From positions 1-58,247 of the forward strand of contig JAHHTF010000002.1 of the NCBI GenBank assembly GCA_020024775.1: a DNA stretch of 58,247 nucleotides, in the 5' to 3' direction. The notes under the pieces were generated by a model. The model was given only the letters and a program-made list of their open reading frames with translations. It was not told where the DNA came from and searched no databases. Position 1 is the first letter of the stretch; each line of letters starts with the position of its first letter. Source of the DNA: Ureaplasma sp. Lineage in GTDB: Bacteria; Bacillota_I; Bacilli_A; Mycoplasmatales; Mycoplasmoidaceae. The translations under genes and the position numbers were made by a program. Shown here in pieces: positions 41,509 through 53,036 of this stretch.

Positions 41509-42801
41509 TTATATTTGTTTAGACTTAGCATCTAATTTTTCATGAATATAGATATATTTGTATCTATGAGCTAAATAGTATCCTAGTGCTGCTAATCCCA
41601 TTAAAACAAAGAATAGAATTAATCCTGTGGCTAATACACCACCATTACTTCCTAATTTTGAGTAATCTGCATCTGAGATAGCAATAAAGCTAAATAAAGA
41701 CCCACCAATTGCTAATCCGAAAATAGTTGATTTGGTACCACCTGGGTATTTGTTTGAAATTCAGTTAAAGAATAAGATGTTAGCTGCTAATCCTAAACCA
41801 TAACCAACTAATACAACAATAATGATTGGTCAAGCTCAGTTTAAGCTTAATTCTGCATTTTGACCAACATATGGTAATTTAGAACCAAATCCGACTTGAG
41901 TTGCAAATCATGTAGTGTTAAATGATCCAAATACTGATAACATCATACCAGAAGATACTCCTGGAATAAAGCTTACAAATCCAGCCATGAATCCGGCTGC
42001 TAATAATAACAATGCTTGTGTAGTTTCAAAGTTTTTAACTATAAAGTTTCCTGGAAAAACTTCTGGCGCTGATAATAAAGAATAACCTGGGAAGTCAGTT
42101 CATGCAAATCTTGCTACTAACAATAAAGCAAGAACTACTAGAATCCCTAAGACCATGGTCACAATATATGCAACTGGCCGCTTTGCATTATCTTTTAAAT
42201 CATCAAATTGGGTTTTCTTAAATGGAACAGGTACTTTATTAGTAAAGTAATATGCTAGTGCAGAAACTATTCCAATTCCAGCAACTCCTAATAACATTGC
42301 ACTACCATATCCAGCTTCAGCAATTTTTTGGATAACAAAAAATGATAATCCAAACACTGGAATTGCAATTGCAAAGATTGGTAACAATCATAGTAAGTAT
42401 AATAATCAGTTATAAAAGTTCCCTGGTCTTAAGAAACCATACAACTTTGATTTGAAATCATCAAATAAACTAACGTTAGCATTAATAGAAGATTTTGATA
42501 AAGTTGGAATAACTGATGTTAGTCCAAAACTTAAACCAAATACAATTCTTTTTCAAACAGTTTTAGGATCTGTGGCTTCTTTTTTAAGTTGTTCATCAAA
42601 CTTTGAAACACTCCCTTTTTGTTCTTGGGTTTTGGCTGCTTCAAGTTTTTCTTCTTGTTTTTGTTCTTGGATTACTTCTTGTTTATTGACATCTTTTCTT
42701 TCATCAATTTTATGCTTAGTGTTAAGCTGATTTTTTAACCCCTGAGCAAACATTGAATTAGATGAAGAGTCATTTCTATTGTTCTTATTTTTCTTAGCCA
42801 T
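41509..42801 (-). CDS. DUF368-like polytopic membrane protein (PopT family?)
   Basis: A 430-residue protein with a charged cytoplasmic N-terminus (about 1-80, Lys/Glu/Gln-rich) and about 8-10 membrane segments. Two copies of a family-like motif are visible: FGLTSVIPTLSKSSI (about 90-104) and AGFMAGFVSFIPGVSSGMM (about 260-280), like the GxxxxIPGVSGG motif of DUF368 proteins, which have been linked to polyprenyl-phosphate recycling across the membrane. Several Trp are TGA. The assignment rests on that motif and topology; the sequence is divergent. It precedes the TtcA-like gene by 2 bp and follows polC by 93 bp. Confidence 0.62.
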
Positions 42802-42894
42802 AGAACATACCCTTTCATTAAAAATTCATTATGCTTATATTGCATTTACTATATCATTATATAATAAAAATTCATTTATCTTATTTCAAGAAGA

Positions 42895-45800
42895 CTAGAA
42901 ATTAAATAAAGTTAATTGGTCACTTTCATTCAATTCATCTAGGATTTTTAGTTCCTTCATTGATTCAATATGTTTTTTAGTTACCTTAGTTCTAGACACA
43001 ATATCTTGGATAGAACTGAATCTCTTTTCTTTTCTTGCTTCAACAATTGATTTAGCAGCAACATCCCCTAATCCATCAATAGTAATGAATGGACAAAGGA
43101 TTGAATTTGTATCTTTATCAATTTTGAATTCATCAGCTAATGATTCTTCAATTGAGATGTTATTAATTTTGATTCCACGCAATCTTGCTTCTAACGCAAC
43201 TTCATAAAGTGGTAACAAATCTTTTTCCTTTGTTGTTACACTACTTGCATCTGTTTTAGAGTTCATTCTTGTTTTGATGCTCAGGATTCTATCTTTTAAA
43301 TTAGAGATTGTTCCTGACATAGTAGCCACATCAAATACTTCAGCTCTAATACTGAAATAAGCAGCATAGTATTGTAATGGATAATAAAGTTTGTATCAAG
43401 CAAACATCCAAGCATGTAATACATATGCAGTAGCATGCGCTTTCGGGAACATATACTTAATCTTATTAGCTGATTCAATATATCAATCTGGGATTTTATT
43501 ATCTCTTAGGATCTTTTCTTGTTCAGGTTTAATTTTCTTTCCTTTTCTAACATCTTCCATAACTTGGAAAGAAACTAATGGATCAATTCCATTTTTGATT
43601 AAATAAACCATGATATCATCCCGACAAGCAATTACATCTTCAAGTAATTTACCTTCAGAGATTAATTTTTGTGCATTATCAATTCACACATCAGTTCCGT
43701 GAGATAAACCTGAAATCCGAATCAAGTCAGAGAATGATTTAGGGTTTGCTGATTTCAACATTTCCCGCACAAACTTTGTCCCAAACTCAGGTAATGATAA
43801 AGCTCCTGTAGTTTCATTAAAAATATCAGCTGGCTCAATTCCTAATGTTTTAATATCAGTGAACACAGACATTACTTTATTATCATGAACTGGAATATCT
43901 TTTGGATCAATTCCTGTTAAGTCTTTCAAAATTTTTAGAATCGTTGGATTATCATGACCTAAGATATCGAACTTCAATAAGTTATCATGAATGTTTTCAA
44001 AAGCAAAGTGCGTTGTTAATCAACCACCTGAACTATCATCAGCTGGATAATTAATTGGACAAAAATCATAAATACTCATATCAGCTGGAACAACAATTAC
44101 TCCACCTGGGTGTTGCCCTGTTGTACGTTTAACATCAACAGTTTTTAATGAATATCTTTTTAATGTTGCTGAGTTATAGTTTTGAATATTTTTTCTATTG
44201 AAGTATTCTTTAGCATTTGCATAAGAAGTCTTTTCAGCAATAGTTCCAATTGTTCCTGCTCTAAATGCTTTATCTTCTCCAAACATTTCTTTAATGAAAT
44301 CATGAGCGTGCCCTTGACAAACCCCAGAGAAGTTTAAATCAATATCTGGAACTTTATCACATTTAAATCCTAGGAATGTTTCAAATGGAATATTATGTCC
44401 TTCTCCATACATTAATTCATTACAATTAGGACAATTGATTGGCTCTAAGTCAAACCCATCCATTACATCTTTATCTAAATCAAAATTACTATATTTACAT
44501 TTCTTACATAAATAATGAGGTGGCAATGGATTAACGTCAGTAATGTTTAGAAAAGTAGCTACTAATGATGAACCAACTGAACCTCTAGATCCAACCATGT
44601 AACCTTCACTAATTGACTTTTCAACCAATAAATGAGACACTCAATAAACCACTGAATAATTGTTTCCAATAATTGATTCTAGTTCTTTGTTTAATTCATC
44701 AGTTACTTGTTTTGGTAATGTATCTCCATAAGTTTTGTGAGCATTTAAATAAACTTCATTTTTTAGTTTATCATTAACTCCATCAATAATTGGTGGGTAC
44801 AATTCTTTTCTTGTGATGATAATGTTTTCATCAATCATATTTGCAACTTCTTGAGTATTAGTTACAATCAATTGTTTTAAATCAATTCCTTTAACAAATT
44901 GATATTCTTCAAACAATTCATCAGTGTTTCTGAAATACATTGAAGGGCTAGCTTTATATTTTGAAAATCTATGAGGTCTTTTATTAAGTCCTGGGATTCT
45001 TAAAAACACTTCATGGAATTGTTCATCTGATTTAGCTAGATAATAAGCATCAGAAGTTGCACACATTAATTTCTTTTGTTTATTCCCTAAATCAATTAAT
45101 TTATTGATTATTAATTTAATATCTTCAACTGAATATTGATTATCTGAAATCTCATGTCTGAAAAGTTCTGGAGAAGGAATTAATAAGAAATCATATTTAG
45201 CACATTTCTCATAACTTTCTTCATATGTATCATTTAATAATGAAACAATTAAATCAGATTCTAATGGGTTATTAGCTATTAATAAATTTTCTCTTAATCC
45301 TTCAAAATCTTTTCAATGCAATACTGGTTTAGAAACCAAGTTTTTCGTATGAGCAATTGATACTAATTCAAATAAGTCTCTTAATCCTTTTTGGTTTTTT
45401 ACATAAGCATTTACAATATACCCTCTTGCTGCTTTTGAGTTCTTTTGACTATTACCTATTAATGCATCTAATTTATGAACACTATCAATTTCTTGATCAT
45501 TGTCTAAGTTCTTTAATTGGTGAAGCATTGATAAATAACATTCATATAAAACTTGAGCATCGTAGTCTGCTCTATGGGCTGCATCAACATCATATCCAAT
45601 TTTATATTTGTTACACATTTTACCTAATGTATGTGACATCATATCATTCACAGCTCTTGAAATAAATAATGTGTCAATCATTAAGTTATCTAATGGTTTA
45701 TATCCATAACTGACTAGTTTAGTATTTAAGAACTTGAAGTCAAAACTAACCCCATTATGAGCAATTAATGTTGAACCTTTGATGAAGTCAACAATCTTTT

Positions 45801-47208
45801 TCATTCCTTCTTCTTGACTAATACCTTCATTATCTAACATTTCATTAGTAATGCTCGTTAACTCAGTTGTAAAGTCTGAAACTGGTTTCTTTGGTTTTAA
45901 AAAGAAATCAATCTTCTCAGTAGTTTTATCTTCATTAATCTTAACTGCCCCAAACTCAATAATATCATCTAAGTTCGGATTTAATCCTGATGTTTCTAAG
46001 TCAAAAATAACCATTGGTAATTTATCTAATGGTTGATCTTTTTTAGGTAAATTTAAAACACCAATATTGTGTTTATTTGTGATTTCAAATTCAACCCCAT
46101 AGATAGGATTAATCCCACTACCTTTAAATGTTTTTTCAACACTAGGAAAGTTTTGAACATTTGATCTATCTGTAATTGCGAATCTTTTATATCCAAACTC
46201 TTGTAATTGTTCTTTTAATTCAGATAATTCAATAATTCCATCATAAGCTGACATCTTAGAGTGAACTATTAATTCTACTCTTTTGTCTTCATAATTATCT
46301 CTTCTAACTAGATGACTAATTACTTTAACAGATCTAATTAATGCAGATAATTCATGATTGAAATCAAACTTATCAATTTCAACCATAATACTCGCTTCAA
46401 TTAAATCATTAACAACTACTTCTTGAAATAGTTTCTTGTCATCTTCTTTTTTATAAACCTTTTTTAAGAAGAAACAATTTGTTTCGTCGAAGATTCCAAT
46501 TTTTAATAAGTCATATTTTTTGTTTAAATCTACTAACTCAACACTAAATACATATCCTCTAACTTTACAGAATTTAATGTTAGGGTTTAAGTCGGATAAT
46601 TTAATACACATTAAATCTGATTTATCACCACTATATTTTGGTTTATCAATAATTTGATGTTCAGTAGATACAGTTGGCATAACAAACTTTTTGTTAGCTA
46701 ATTCTTGTTTATGTTTTTCTACTTCGTCAGAATATACGTAATCAATTTCGAAATTATCGATGTTTAAAATTTCTTTAATGAAATCACACATTTCATTGTT
46801 GATTTTTAAAAAACTATTTAAATCATTTTCTGCAAAATATTTGATTTGAATTTTATTACTGAATTCAATTTGTTGAGATTGAATTGTTAATGTTAACATT
46901 TCTAATCCCTTTTGTTTTAAGAAATGAATTAAGTATCTATTAATATCAATTGGATTAGTAATTGAATAACTAAAATTGATCTTTTTATATTTAGCTGATA
47001 ACAATTTGATCTTCAATAAACTAGGAATTCCAATTCCATCATCAAAAATAAATGAAACATTTAAAACTTCTTCTATTTTAGAACTATCATCATCGTTAAT
47101 TTCTTTAGCTGATACTTGAATATCATAAGAAACCATATGAGATAACAAATGATTTATCTCATCTTGTGTGTATTTAATTTTTGTTAATAATGTTTTTAAA
47201 CGTTCCAT
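42895..47208 (-). CDS. polC: DNA polymerase III PolC-type alpha subunit
   Basis: The 1437-residue main replicative polymerase of low-GC Gram-positives. Order: N-terminal domains and OB fold (about 1-300), split PHP domain (VELIVHSKMSAYDGI), inserted DEDD 3'-5' exonuclease beginning MVIFDLETSGLNPN (about 398), with HNGVSFDFKFLN and HRADYDAQVLYE, then polymerase palm with GSRGSVGSSLVATFLNITDVNPLPPHY, a zinc-binding CKKCKYS...CPNC, PDIDLNFSG and TGQHPGG. A C-terminal HhH is also present. Full family length. Many Trp are TGA. It ends the tsf-pyrH-frr-uppS-cdsA-dxr run, as in B. subtilis but without rseP and proS. Confidence 0.96.
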
Positions 47209-47211
47209 AAT

Positions 47212-48288
47212 CTATCCTAAGTGTTTAAGTATTTGAGTTTTGAATGATTTTAAATCTTCTCAAGAATTAAGTTTAATGTGTTTGAATTCATTGATTGTTT
47301 TGTCAATGATGTTTGTGATATCTAAAAAAGAAATCTCATTGTTTTTGAATTTCTTAAAACAGTATTCATTAACAATATTTACAATAACTGGAATACTATA
47401 GTTTTTAGTAGTAAAGAATTCATTGAACCATTTGATAGGAATAAATCTGTTCTCATCAATTGTTTGAAATGTTCAAACAAGATTTGAGAAATCCAATTCA
47501 TTTACAATTGATTTTTGTTTATTGAATGCATGAATAGCTAAATCAATTGATAGTTTCATGTCTGCTACACTAGCATTCATTAAATAAGAATTATTCTTGT
47601 ATTTAACAAAAGAATGAACCATTGATTGACGATGCACAATTGGAACAATGTTGATTTCAAAATTAGTTAAATAAGCTGCTTCGACCAATTCATAAAATTT
47701 ATTAATCATGGTTGCAGAGTCTAAACTAATTTGCTCTCCCATTGATCAATTTGGATGTTTGATTGCGGTTTGAAAATCCACATCTTTTAATTCATCTAAT
47801 TGTTTATCAAAGAATGGACCACCTGATGCTGTAATATAAATTGTATCAATATTACTATAATCAACTAATAGTAATTCATATAAACTTGAATGCTCAGAAT
47901 CCACTGGATAAACCTTTGCTTTAGATTTCTTAATTGTATCTAAAAATAGTTTATTCCCAATAACATATGATTCTTTATTAGCTAGTGCTAAATCAATGTT
48001 TTGCTCTAAAACTAATTTTGAAATCCTTAATCCATCTCAACCACTAATTGCATTCAAAACAATATCTGGTTTTGTTTGATTTAAGAATTCAATTATTGTT
48101 TTATCAGTTACATTATCATCTAAACAAAGTGAAAACAAATTATTATACTTGCTAATAATTTGTTTTGCTTTATCTATATTTTTATAATAAGTGATTCCCA
48201 CTAATTCTAAATCTTCTAAACAGCTTAGTGCTTGTGTGCCAATTGTTCCTGTAGCACCAAAGATAACTATTCTTTTATTTGTTTTCAT
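47212..48288 (-). CDS. dxr: 1-deoxy-D-xylulose 5-phosphate reductoisomerase
   Basis: A 358-residue NADPH-dependent enzyme making MEP, the committed step of the non-mevalonate isoprenoid pathway. Seen: FGATGTIGTQAL (nucleotide binding), LANKESYVIG, VDSEHSSLYEL (metal ligands D and E), ITASGGPF, HPNWSMGEQISLDSATMINK, and the flexible-loop Trp region. Slightly short (typical 380-400), with a reduced C-terminus. Trp in ISGWDG is TGA. It lies 9 bp after cdsA and 3 bp before polC. Isoprenoid synthesis by MEP is uncommon among mycoplasmas. Confidence 0.93.
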
Positions 48289-48297
48289 AGTTACTCC

Positions 48298-49455
48298 TTA
48301 AGCAATTGCAATGTTTGGCAATAGTACTGCAGTCTTAGCAAATAAGTGCAAGAAGAATGTTAAGATGAAATAGAAACTAAAGACAAATGAGTGAGAATCA
48401 ATTCTGTCTAAAATCCCACCATGACCTGGAATTAAGTTACCATAGTCTTTAATACGATATTTTCTTTTAAAAGCAGAATAACATAAATCTCCTAGAACAG
48501 AGATAACACTAAATGAAAGAATAATTACAATCATTCATCCCCATCATCCTGCTTTTGTTCTTGTCACAAAATTAGGATCTAGTGGCATATTGTAAATAAT
48601 TTCATTAGTTGGGTTTTCAATTCCTTCTAATTTTCCAAATTGGATTCCAAAGATTTGAAGTAATGATGTCCCATGAGAATCAGCAAAGGCATAGATTACT
48701 AAAATCACAACTGATATTACTAATGTTGATGCTAATGCAATTGCAAAACCTTCTCATGTTTTTTTAGGACTAATAACTGGAGCCATCTTATGTTTCCCAA
48801 AGAATACTCCTCCAAAGTATGCAAATGAATCCATCATTACTGTAATCAGAAATAAAAACAATAATGTTGTTCATCCATGAACATAGTTAAAGAAGTATAT
48901 TCCAATAAAGAATCCTGAAGCTACTCCCATTAATAAGCTGAAGATCACTCAGTTTTTAAAAGTGAATTGTTTATATGATAATAATAAAACAACTGCAACA
49001 AAACAAGTAATCAATACATTACTTAATAAAACAATGGTAAAGATATTAGTTAGTTGCAATCCAAATATTGCATTACCTACATCAATTACTGCTCGAATTT
49101 GAGCAATATCATAATATGCAAAGAAATATAATAAGGTTGGTGAATACACCAAGGATAGCATTGCTAAGGTGACTACTACATAAGGTGCTATCTTAAACCT
49201 AAAATAAATATTACATATTTCTTTAGCAATGATGAAAATTAAAGGCATTGTTCAGAAGATTAATAAGAACCCATTGATTTGTTGACCCAATAAGTTGTTT
49301 CTTAATGGAGCTCATGTATTGATTCTGTCTGATAGAATAGCAAACAAGAACAATACAACAAAATAAACAACCATGACTGAAGCAGAAACTACTCTTTGTC
49401 TCATTGTTTGTTTTGCACTATCATTTAATTTATGGGCTCTTCTTTGGAAAGTCAT
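48298..49455 (-). CDS. cdsA: Phosphatidate cytidylyltransferase
   Basis: A 385-residue integral membrane enzyme making CDP-diacylglycerol for phospholipids. The family signature is intact near the C-terminus: SAFKRKYRIKDYGNLIPGHG followed by GILDRIDS. About 8 membrane segments. The N-terminus (about 1-30) is polar and basic. Longer than the usual 260-290, with an extended N-terminal half. It overlaps nothing: 2 bp from uppS, 9 bp from dxr. Confidence 0.92.
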
Positions 49456-49457
49456 AA

Positions 49458-50147
49458 CTATTTCAATCCCCCGAATTTTCTGGTTCTAGAATAATAATCT
49501 TCTAGATTGTTCAGAAACTCTTCTTTTGAATATTCTGGTCAAGTTAATTTAGAAAATAATAATTCAGCATACGCAACCTCTCATAACAAGAAATTGCTTA
49601 AACGATGTTCATTAGCTGTTCTAATTAATAAATCAACTGGACCAAGTTGATCTTTATCAATCAACTTATCCATTGTTTCTAACTCAATATGAGTTGCATG
49701 AGTTTCTGATAAATATTTATTAATCCGGTCACAGATGATTTGTTGTGAACCATAATTAAATAAAATATTTAAATTGTATTTGTTGTTTTTGGTCAACTCA
49801 CAAACTTCTTTAATCTTTTTAACTATCTTATCACTAATTTGTGTTTCTAACCCATTTCAAATTAATCTGATAGAATGCTCATTAAAAAAATCTAGAGTTT
49901 TTTTGCTAGTTAACTTGTCCCACAAGATTTTGAAAAGATGAGTTTTCTCTTCTTCAGGACGTTTATGATTTTCTAAACTAAAAAGATACATAGAAATAGT
50001 TTTGATGTCTTTTTCTATGCATCATAAAATAACATCCTTAATCTTTTCAGCCCCTTTGGTGTGGCCAAAGATTCTTGGTTTATTTCTTTGTTTAGCTCAT
50101 CTACCATTACCATCTAAGATAAAGGCAATGTGGTTAAGTTTGTTCAT
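49458..50147 (-). CDS. uppS: Polyprenyl (undecaprenyl-type) diphosphate synthase
   Basis: A 229-residue cis-prenyltransferase that builds long-chain polyprenyl diphosphate. Seen: HIAFILDGNGRWAKQRN (catalytic Asp), TISMYLFSLENHKRP (canonical LYAFSTENWKRP), LNILFNYG, DLLIRTANEHRLSNFLLWE (canonical RTSGExRLSNFLLWQ) and LLWEVAYAELLF. Complete. In a wall-less cell the product may serve as a glycan carrier; end product length is not evident from sequence. 2 bp before frr on the upstream side. Confidence 0.94.
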
Positions 50148-50149
50148 GT

Positions 50150-50704
50150 TTAGATTTTCATTATTTCTTTTTCTTTGTTAGCATAAACTTCATCAGCTTC
50201 AGCATTTACTTTTTTAGTGTATGCATCTAATTCAGTTTGAAAATGTTTTTTATCATCTTCTAAAAGGTTTTCTTCTTTTTTGAATTGGTCTTGAAGTTCT
50301 TGTCTGATTAGTCTAACTTTAACCTTAAGATCTTCAACTAATGTTTTAGCTTTTTTAGCTAATTGTTTTCTTGAATCTTCAGTTGGAGCTGGGAAATTGA
50401 TTCTAATTAAATCAGCGTCAACTTGTGGGTTTAATCCTAAGTTAGCTGCATTGATTCCTGTTGCAATATCTTTTAAAATAGATTTATCATATGGTTTGAT
50501 AACTAAAGATCTTGGTTCAGGAACTGAAATGTTAGCTACTTGGTTAATTTGCATCATTTCACCATAAGCTTCAACTCTTACAGAATCTAAAATATTTGGA
50601 TTAGCTCTTCCAACTTGAAGTTTAGCATATTCACTATTTAATCAACTAAAAGCTTTTTGTTTTTCTTCATTAAATAATGATTCATATTTTTTTCAATCAA
50701 ACAT
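50150..50704 (-). CDS. frr: Ribosome recycling factor
   Basis: A 184-residue factor that, with EF-G, splits post-termination ribosomes. Seen: AKLQVGRANPNILDSVRVEAYGEMMQINQVANISVPEPRSL in part, IRINFPAPTEDSRKQLAKKAK and a C-terminal coiled helix. Two adjacent ATGs (50707, 50704) fit; AGGAG lies 6 nt from the second and 3 nt from the first, so I choose the second. Trp near 4 and 21 are TGA. Normal length. Confidence 0.95.
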
Positions 50705-50713
50705 CATGTTCTC

Positions 50714-51415
50714 CTATTTTTGAATAATTGTTGTAGGGATTTTGTTTTCTAATGCATCAACAATCCCGTTTTCTCTTTCCATATTAAAGATAATGATTTT
50801 AATATCATTAGTTCTACATAGTGTTAAAGCCGTTAAATCCATTACTTGTAATTCTTTTGTAATAATTTCATTAAATGTTAATCTTTCAAATCTTGTAGCA
50901 TTCTTGTTAGTATATGGGTCTGAACAATAAACTCCATCTACTCCATCTTTTCCCATTAAGATTAAATCAGCATCAATTTGTAAAGCTTTTAATACTGAAC
51001 CAGTATCTGTGGTAAAGAATGATGACCCAGTTCCTGCTGCTAATAAACAAACAGTTCCTAAACTTAAATCTTCTTTTACATGTTTAGCATTATATGGTTC
51101 AGCAATTTGATCCATTGATAATGATGAATATGTTTTAGCTTTTACACCACTGTTATTAAATGCATTTTCTAAAACTATTGAATTCATTACTGTTGCAAGC
51201 ATCCCAATATGGTCAGCATCATTTTTATTAATTTGTAACGGAATCAAAGAGTTACCTCTACAAATATTTCCTCCACCAACAACAATTGCAACATTAAATT
51301 TTTCTTTTAAATGTCTAACTTGTTCTACAATACTTTTTAATTTAATTGGATCAATAATTGTATCTTGACCCTCAATAGCAGCACCCGAAATTTTTAATAA
51401 TATAGTCTGTTTCAT
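50714..51415 (-). CDS. pyrH: UMP kinase
   Basis: A 233-residue hexameric kinase making UDP, of the amino-acid-kinase fold. Seen: LLKISGAAIEG, VAIVVGGGNICRGN, DHIGMLATVMNSIVLE, AAGTGSSFFTTDTG and KGVDGVYCSDP (here MGKDGVDGVYCSDP). Length normal. It sits between tsf and frr as in most bacteria. Confidence 0.96.
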   Translation of the reverse strand: MKQTILLKISGAAIEGQDTIIDPIKLKSIVEQVRHLKEKFNVAIVVGGGNICRGNSLIPLQINKNDADHIGMLATVMNSIVLENAFNNSGVKAKTYSSLSMDQIAEPYNAKHVKEDLSLGTVCLLAAGTGSSFFTTDTGSVLKALQIDADLILMGKDGVDGVYCSDPYTNKNATRFERLTFNEIITKELQVMDLTALTLCRTNDIKIIIFNMERENGIVDALENKIPTTIIQK

Positions 51416-51449
51416 AATTTTATAAAAAAAGAAAAATTATAGTTCCCTA

Positions 51450-52349
51450 TTAATTTTTCATTTGTTGCGCTACTTCATCAGCGAATGATGTTTCTTTCTT
51501 TTCAATACCATCCCCAAGAACGATATTTAACATTTTAACAGCTTTAACTTTGTTTTGTTCTAAGTATTGTGCTACTGTGATAGCGTTGTCCATTACAAAT
51601 TTTTGAGGTAATAAACAAACTTCATCAAGTAATTTTTTAATTTTACCTTCAACAATTAAATCTTCTCTTTTAGCTTTTTGTTCTCTTTCTTTTTCATTAG
51701 TTACTTGAGATAATTCTTGTTGAAATTGTTCTGCCATGAAAGCTTTTTCATGTGCTAATCAATTAGCTTCAACTTGATCAGCACTTAAGTATTTAGGATT
51801 CATTGCAGCAATATGCATACATACATTTTTTAATACTGTTTTATCACATGTACCATCAACTAAGATTGCAGTTGCAACACGGTTGTTCATGTGAGTATAG
51901 AAACCAATTGTTTGGTTTCCTTTAGCTTCTAAGATTTCCACTCTTCTTGTAGCAATTTTTTCTCCAATAACTGCTGTTAAATCAAATGCAACATCATTTA
52001 CTGGTTTATTATCAATCATTAATTTTGTTAAATCAGAAGTTTTTTGACTTAAAACTGCTTTTTTAACGTTGTTTACATATTCAATAAATCTTTCGTTTTT
52101 AGCAACGAAGTCTGTTTGACAGTTGATTTCCATGATAGCTACAAAATTATCTGAATCACTAAAAGCTTCAACAATCCCTTCTGCAGCAATTGCATCAGCT
52201 TTTTTAGCTGCTTTAACTGCTCCATTTTTTCTTAATCATTCAATAGCTTTTTCAATATCATTATCTGATTCATTTAATGCTTTAATACAATCAGACATCC
52301 CAGCATCTGTAAGACGTCTTAATTCTTTTACCAATTCGGCTTTATTCAT
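51450..52349 (-). CDS. tsf: Elongation factor Ts
   Basis: A 299-residue nucleotide-exchange factor for EF-Tu. The N-terminal UBA-like domain (ELVKELRRLTDAGMSDCIKALNES) is followed by the TDFVAKN core (EINCQTDFVAKNERF), MHIAAMNPKYL and a C-terminal LLPQKFVMD. Trp at two sites is TGA. ATG 52349 follows AAAGGGGTA. The usual upstream partner rpsB is absent; instead an accessory zone with a candidate RNA and an IS lies there. Confidence 0.96.
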
Positions 52350-52475
52350 TAAAAAGTACCCCTTTTATATTTTGAATTTTGTACATATAAGTTTTAAAAA
52401 CATATTATAAAGATTATATAAAAAATTACATAATTTTTACTTAATATTCCTAATATTATATAAATTTCCGATAAA

Positions 52476-52511
52476 ACTAAAAATAAAAGTGGACAGATAA
52501 CGTCCACTTTT
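52476..52511 (-). terminator. Terminator of the candidate structured RNA
   Basis: The 10-bp stem AAAAGTGGAC / GTCCACTTTT with a 7-nt loop is followed on the minus strand by TATTTTTAG. The T-run is on the minus side only, so it ends minus-strand transcription coming from 52790. Confidence 0.88.
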
Positions 52512-52791
52512 AAATATCATTCATATTATCGACATCGGGAATGTTGATAACGTTTTATTAATCTTAAACTAAGACTAATAAATAAAGCAATATTTTGCTT
52601 AATTTCATCTTTTTCAATTTTTAGTCATTTTTGGAATACCATACACATCTATAAATGTTCTTAAGACTTTAGATGTATATTACTATATTCAACGACATAG
52701 GCACTCTCTTAAATGCTTATGCCCAGATAGGGCATGATTCTGTTGAAGCAAAAGTTTTAACTTAAGATCTTTTGCTAGTTGAATATAGCAA
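52476..52791 (-). ncRNA. Candidate structured RNA, about 310 nt, unassigned
   Basis: A minus-strand unit flanked by a -10 (52797-52802) and a strong terminator (52476-52511). Helices seen: a 14-bp closing stem TTGCTATATTCAAC / GTTGAATATAGTAA (52778-52791 with 52680-52693) around hairpins AGCAAAAG / CTTTTGCT (52747-52776) and ATGCCC / GGGCAT (52719-52735); then hairpins at 52641-52679, 52573-52626 (GACTAA / TTAGTC with inner AAGCAA / TTGCTT) and 52526-52550. Two hairpin loops carry the self-complementary CTTAAG, allowing a kissing contact. I find no RNase P (GAGGAAAGUC), tmRNA or SRP hallmark. No convincing ORF. A riboswitch-like leader is unlikely, as nothing follows the terminator but tsf. 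Confidence 0.6.
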
Positions 52792-52796
52792 TATTT

Positions 52797-52802
52797 ATTA
52801 TA
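52797..52802 (-). promoter_or_regulatory. -10 element of the candidate structured RNA
   Basis: TATAAT on the minus strand lies about 6-8 nt before the closing stem of the RNA, as expected if transcription starts at its first bases. Confidence 0.5.
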
Positions 52803-52975
52803 ATACTTTATTCATAGCATATAAAATTATTAATAATAAATATATACTATTTTAATAATTGTATTTTAATTTTTATATACAATTAACTTGTACAAAAAAT
52901 TAGGACACACACCTCTATTAAAAAATTAAAAAATATAATTTAACGAACTATTTATTTAAACAAAATATAGACCAT

Positions 52976-53016
52976 TAGCACCAAGTACTCCCCCATTCTT
53001 GGTGCTATTTCTTTTT
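52976..53016 (+). terminator. Plus-strand terminator before tRNA-Trp
   Basis: The 10-bp stem TAGCACCAAG / CTTGGTGCTA is followed by TTTCTTTTTG. No gene precedes it on the plus strand; with TATAAT at 52934-52939 it could define a transcript of about 70 nt. Confidence 0.8.
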
Positions 53017-53036
53017 GATATAATAAATAATGCACT

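Larger units (their letters stand above)
52350..53036. other. Gene-free region between tsf and tRNA-Trp
   Basis: No protein gene is supported here. It contains, in order: AT-rich promoter sequence of tsf; a strong minus-strand terminator; the candidate structured RNA; its promoter; an AT-rich stretch with a possible small plus-strand transcript (52946-53016); and the tRNA-Trp promoter (TATAAT at 53019-53024). Confidence 0.7.

Noticed and set aside
52528..52645. A minus-strand 38-codon frame (starting MVFQKWLKIEKD) and an overlapping 'KVLRTFIDVYG' frame inside the candidate RNA
   Set aside because: No Shine-Dalgarno, no family, and the sequence is better explained by RNA helices and the terminator. 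A short peptide cannot be excluded.
52890..52920. Possible IS3-type end (TTGTAC...TTAGGACACACACC)
   Set aside because: Only one end-like sequence is present and no matching partner or transposase fragment was found.
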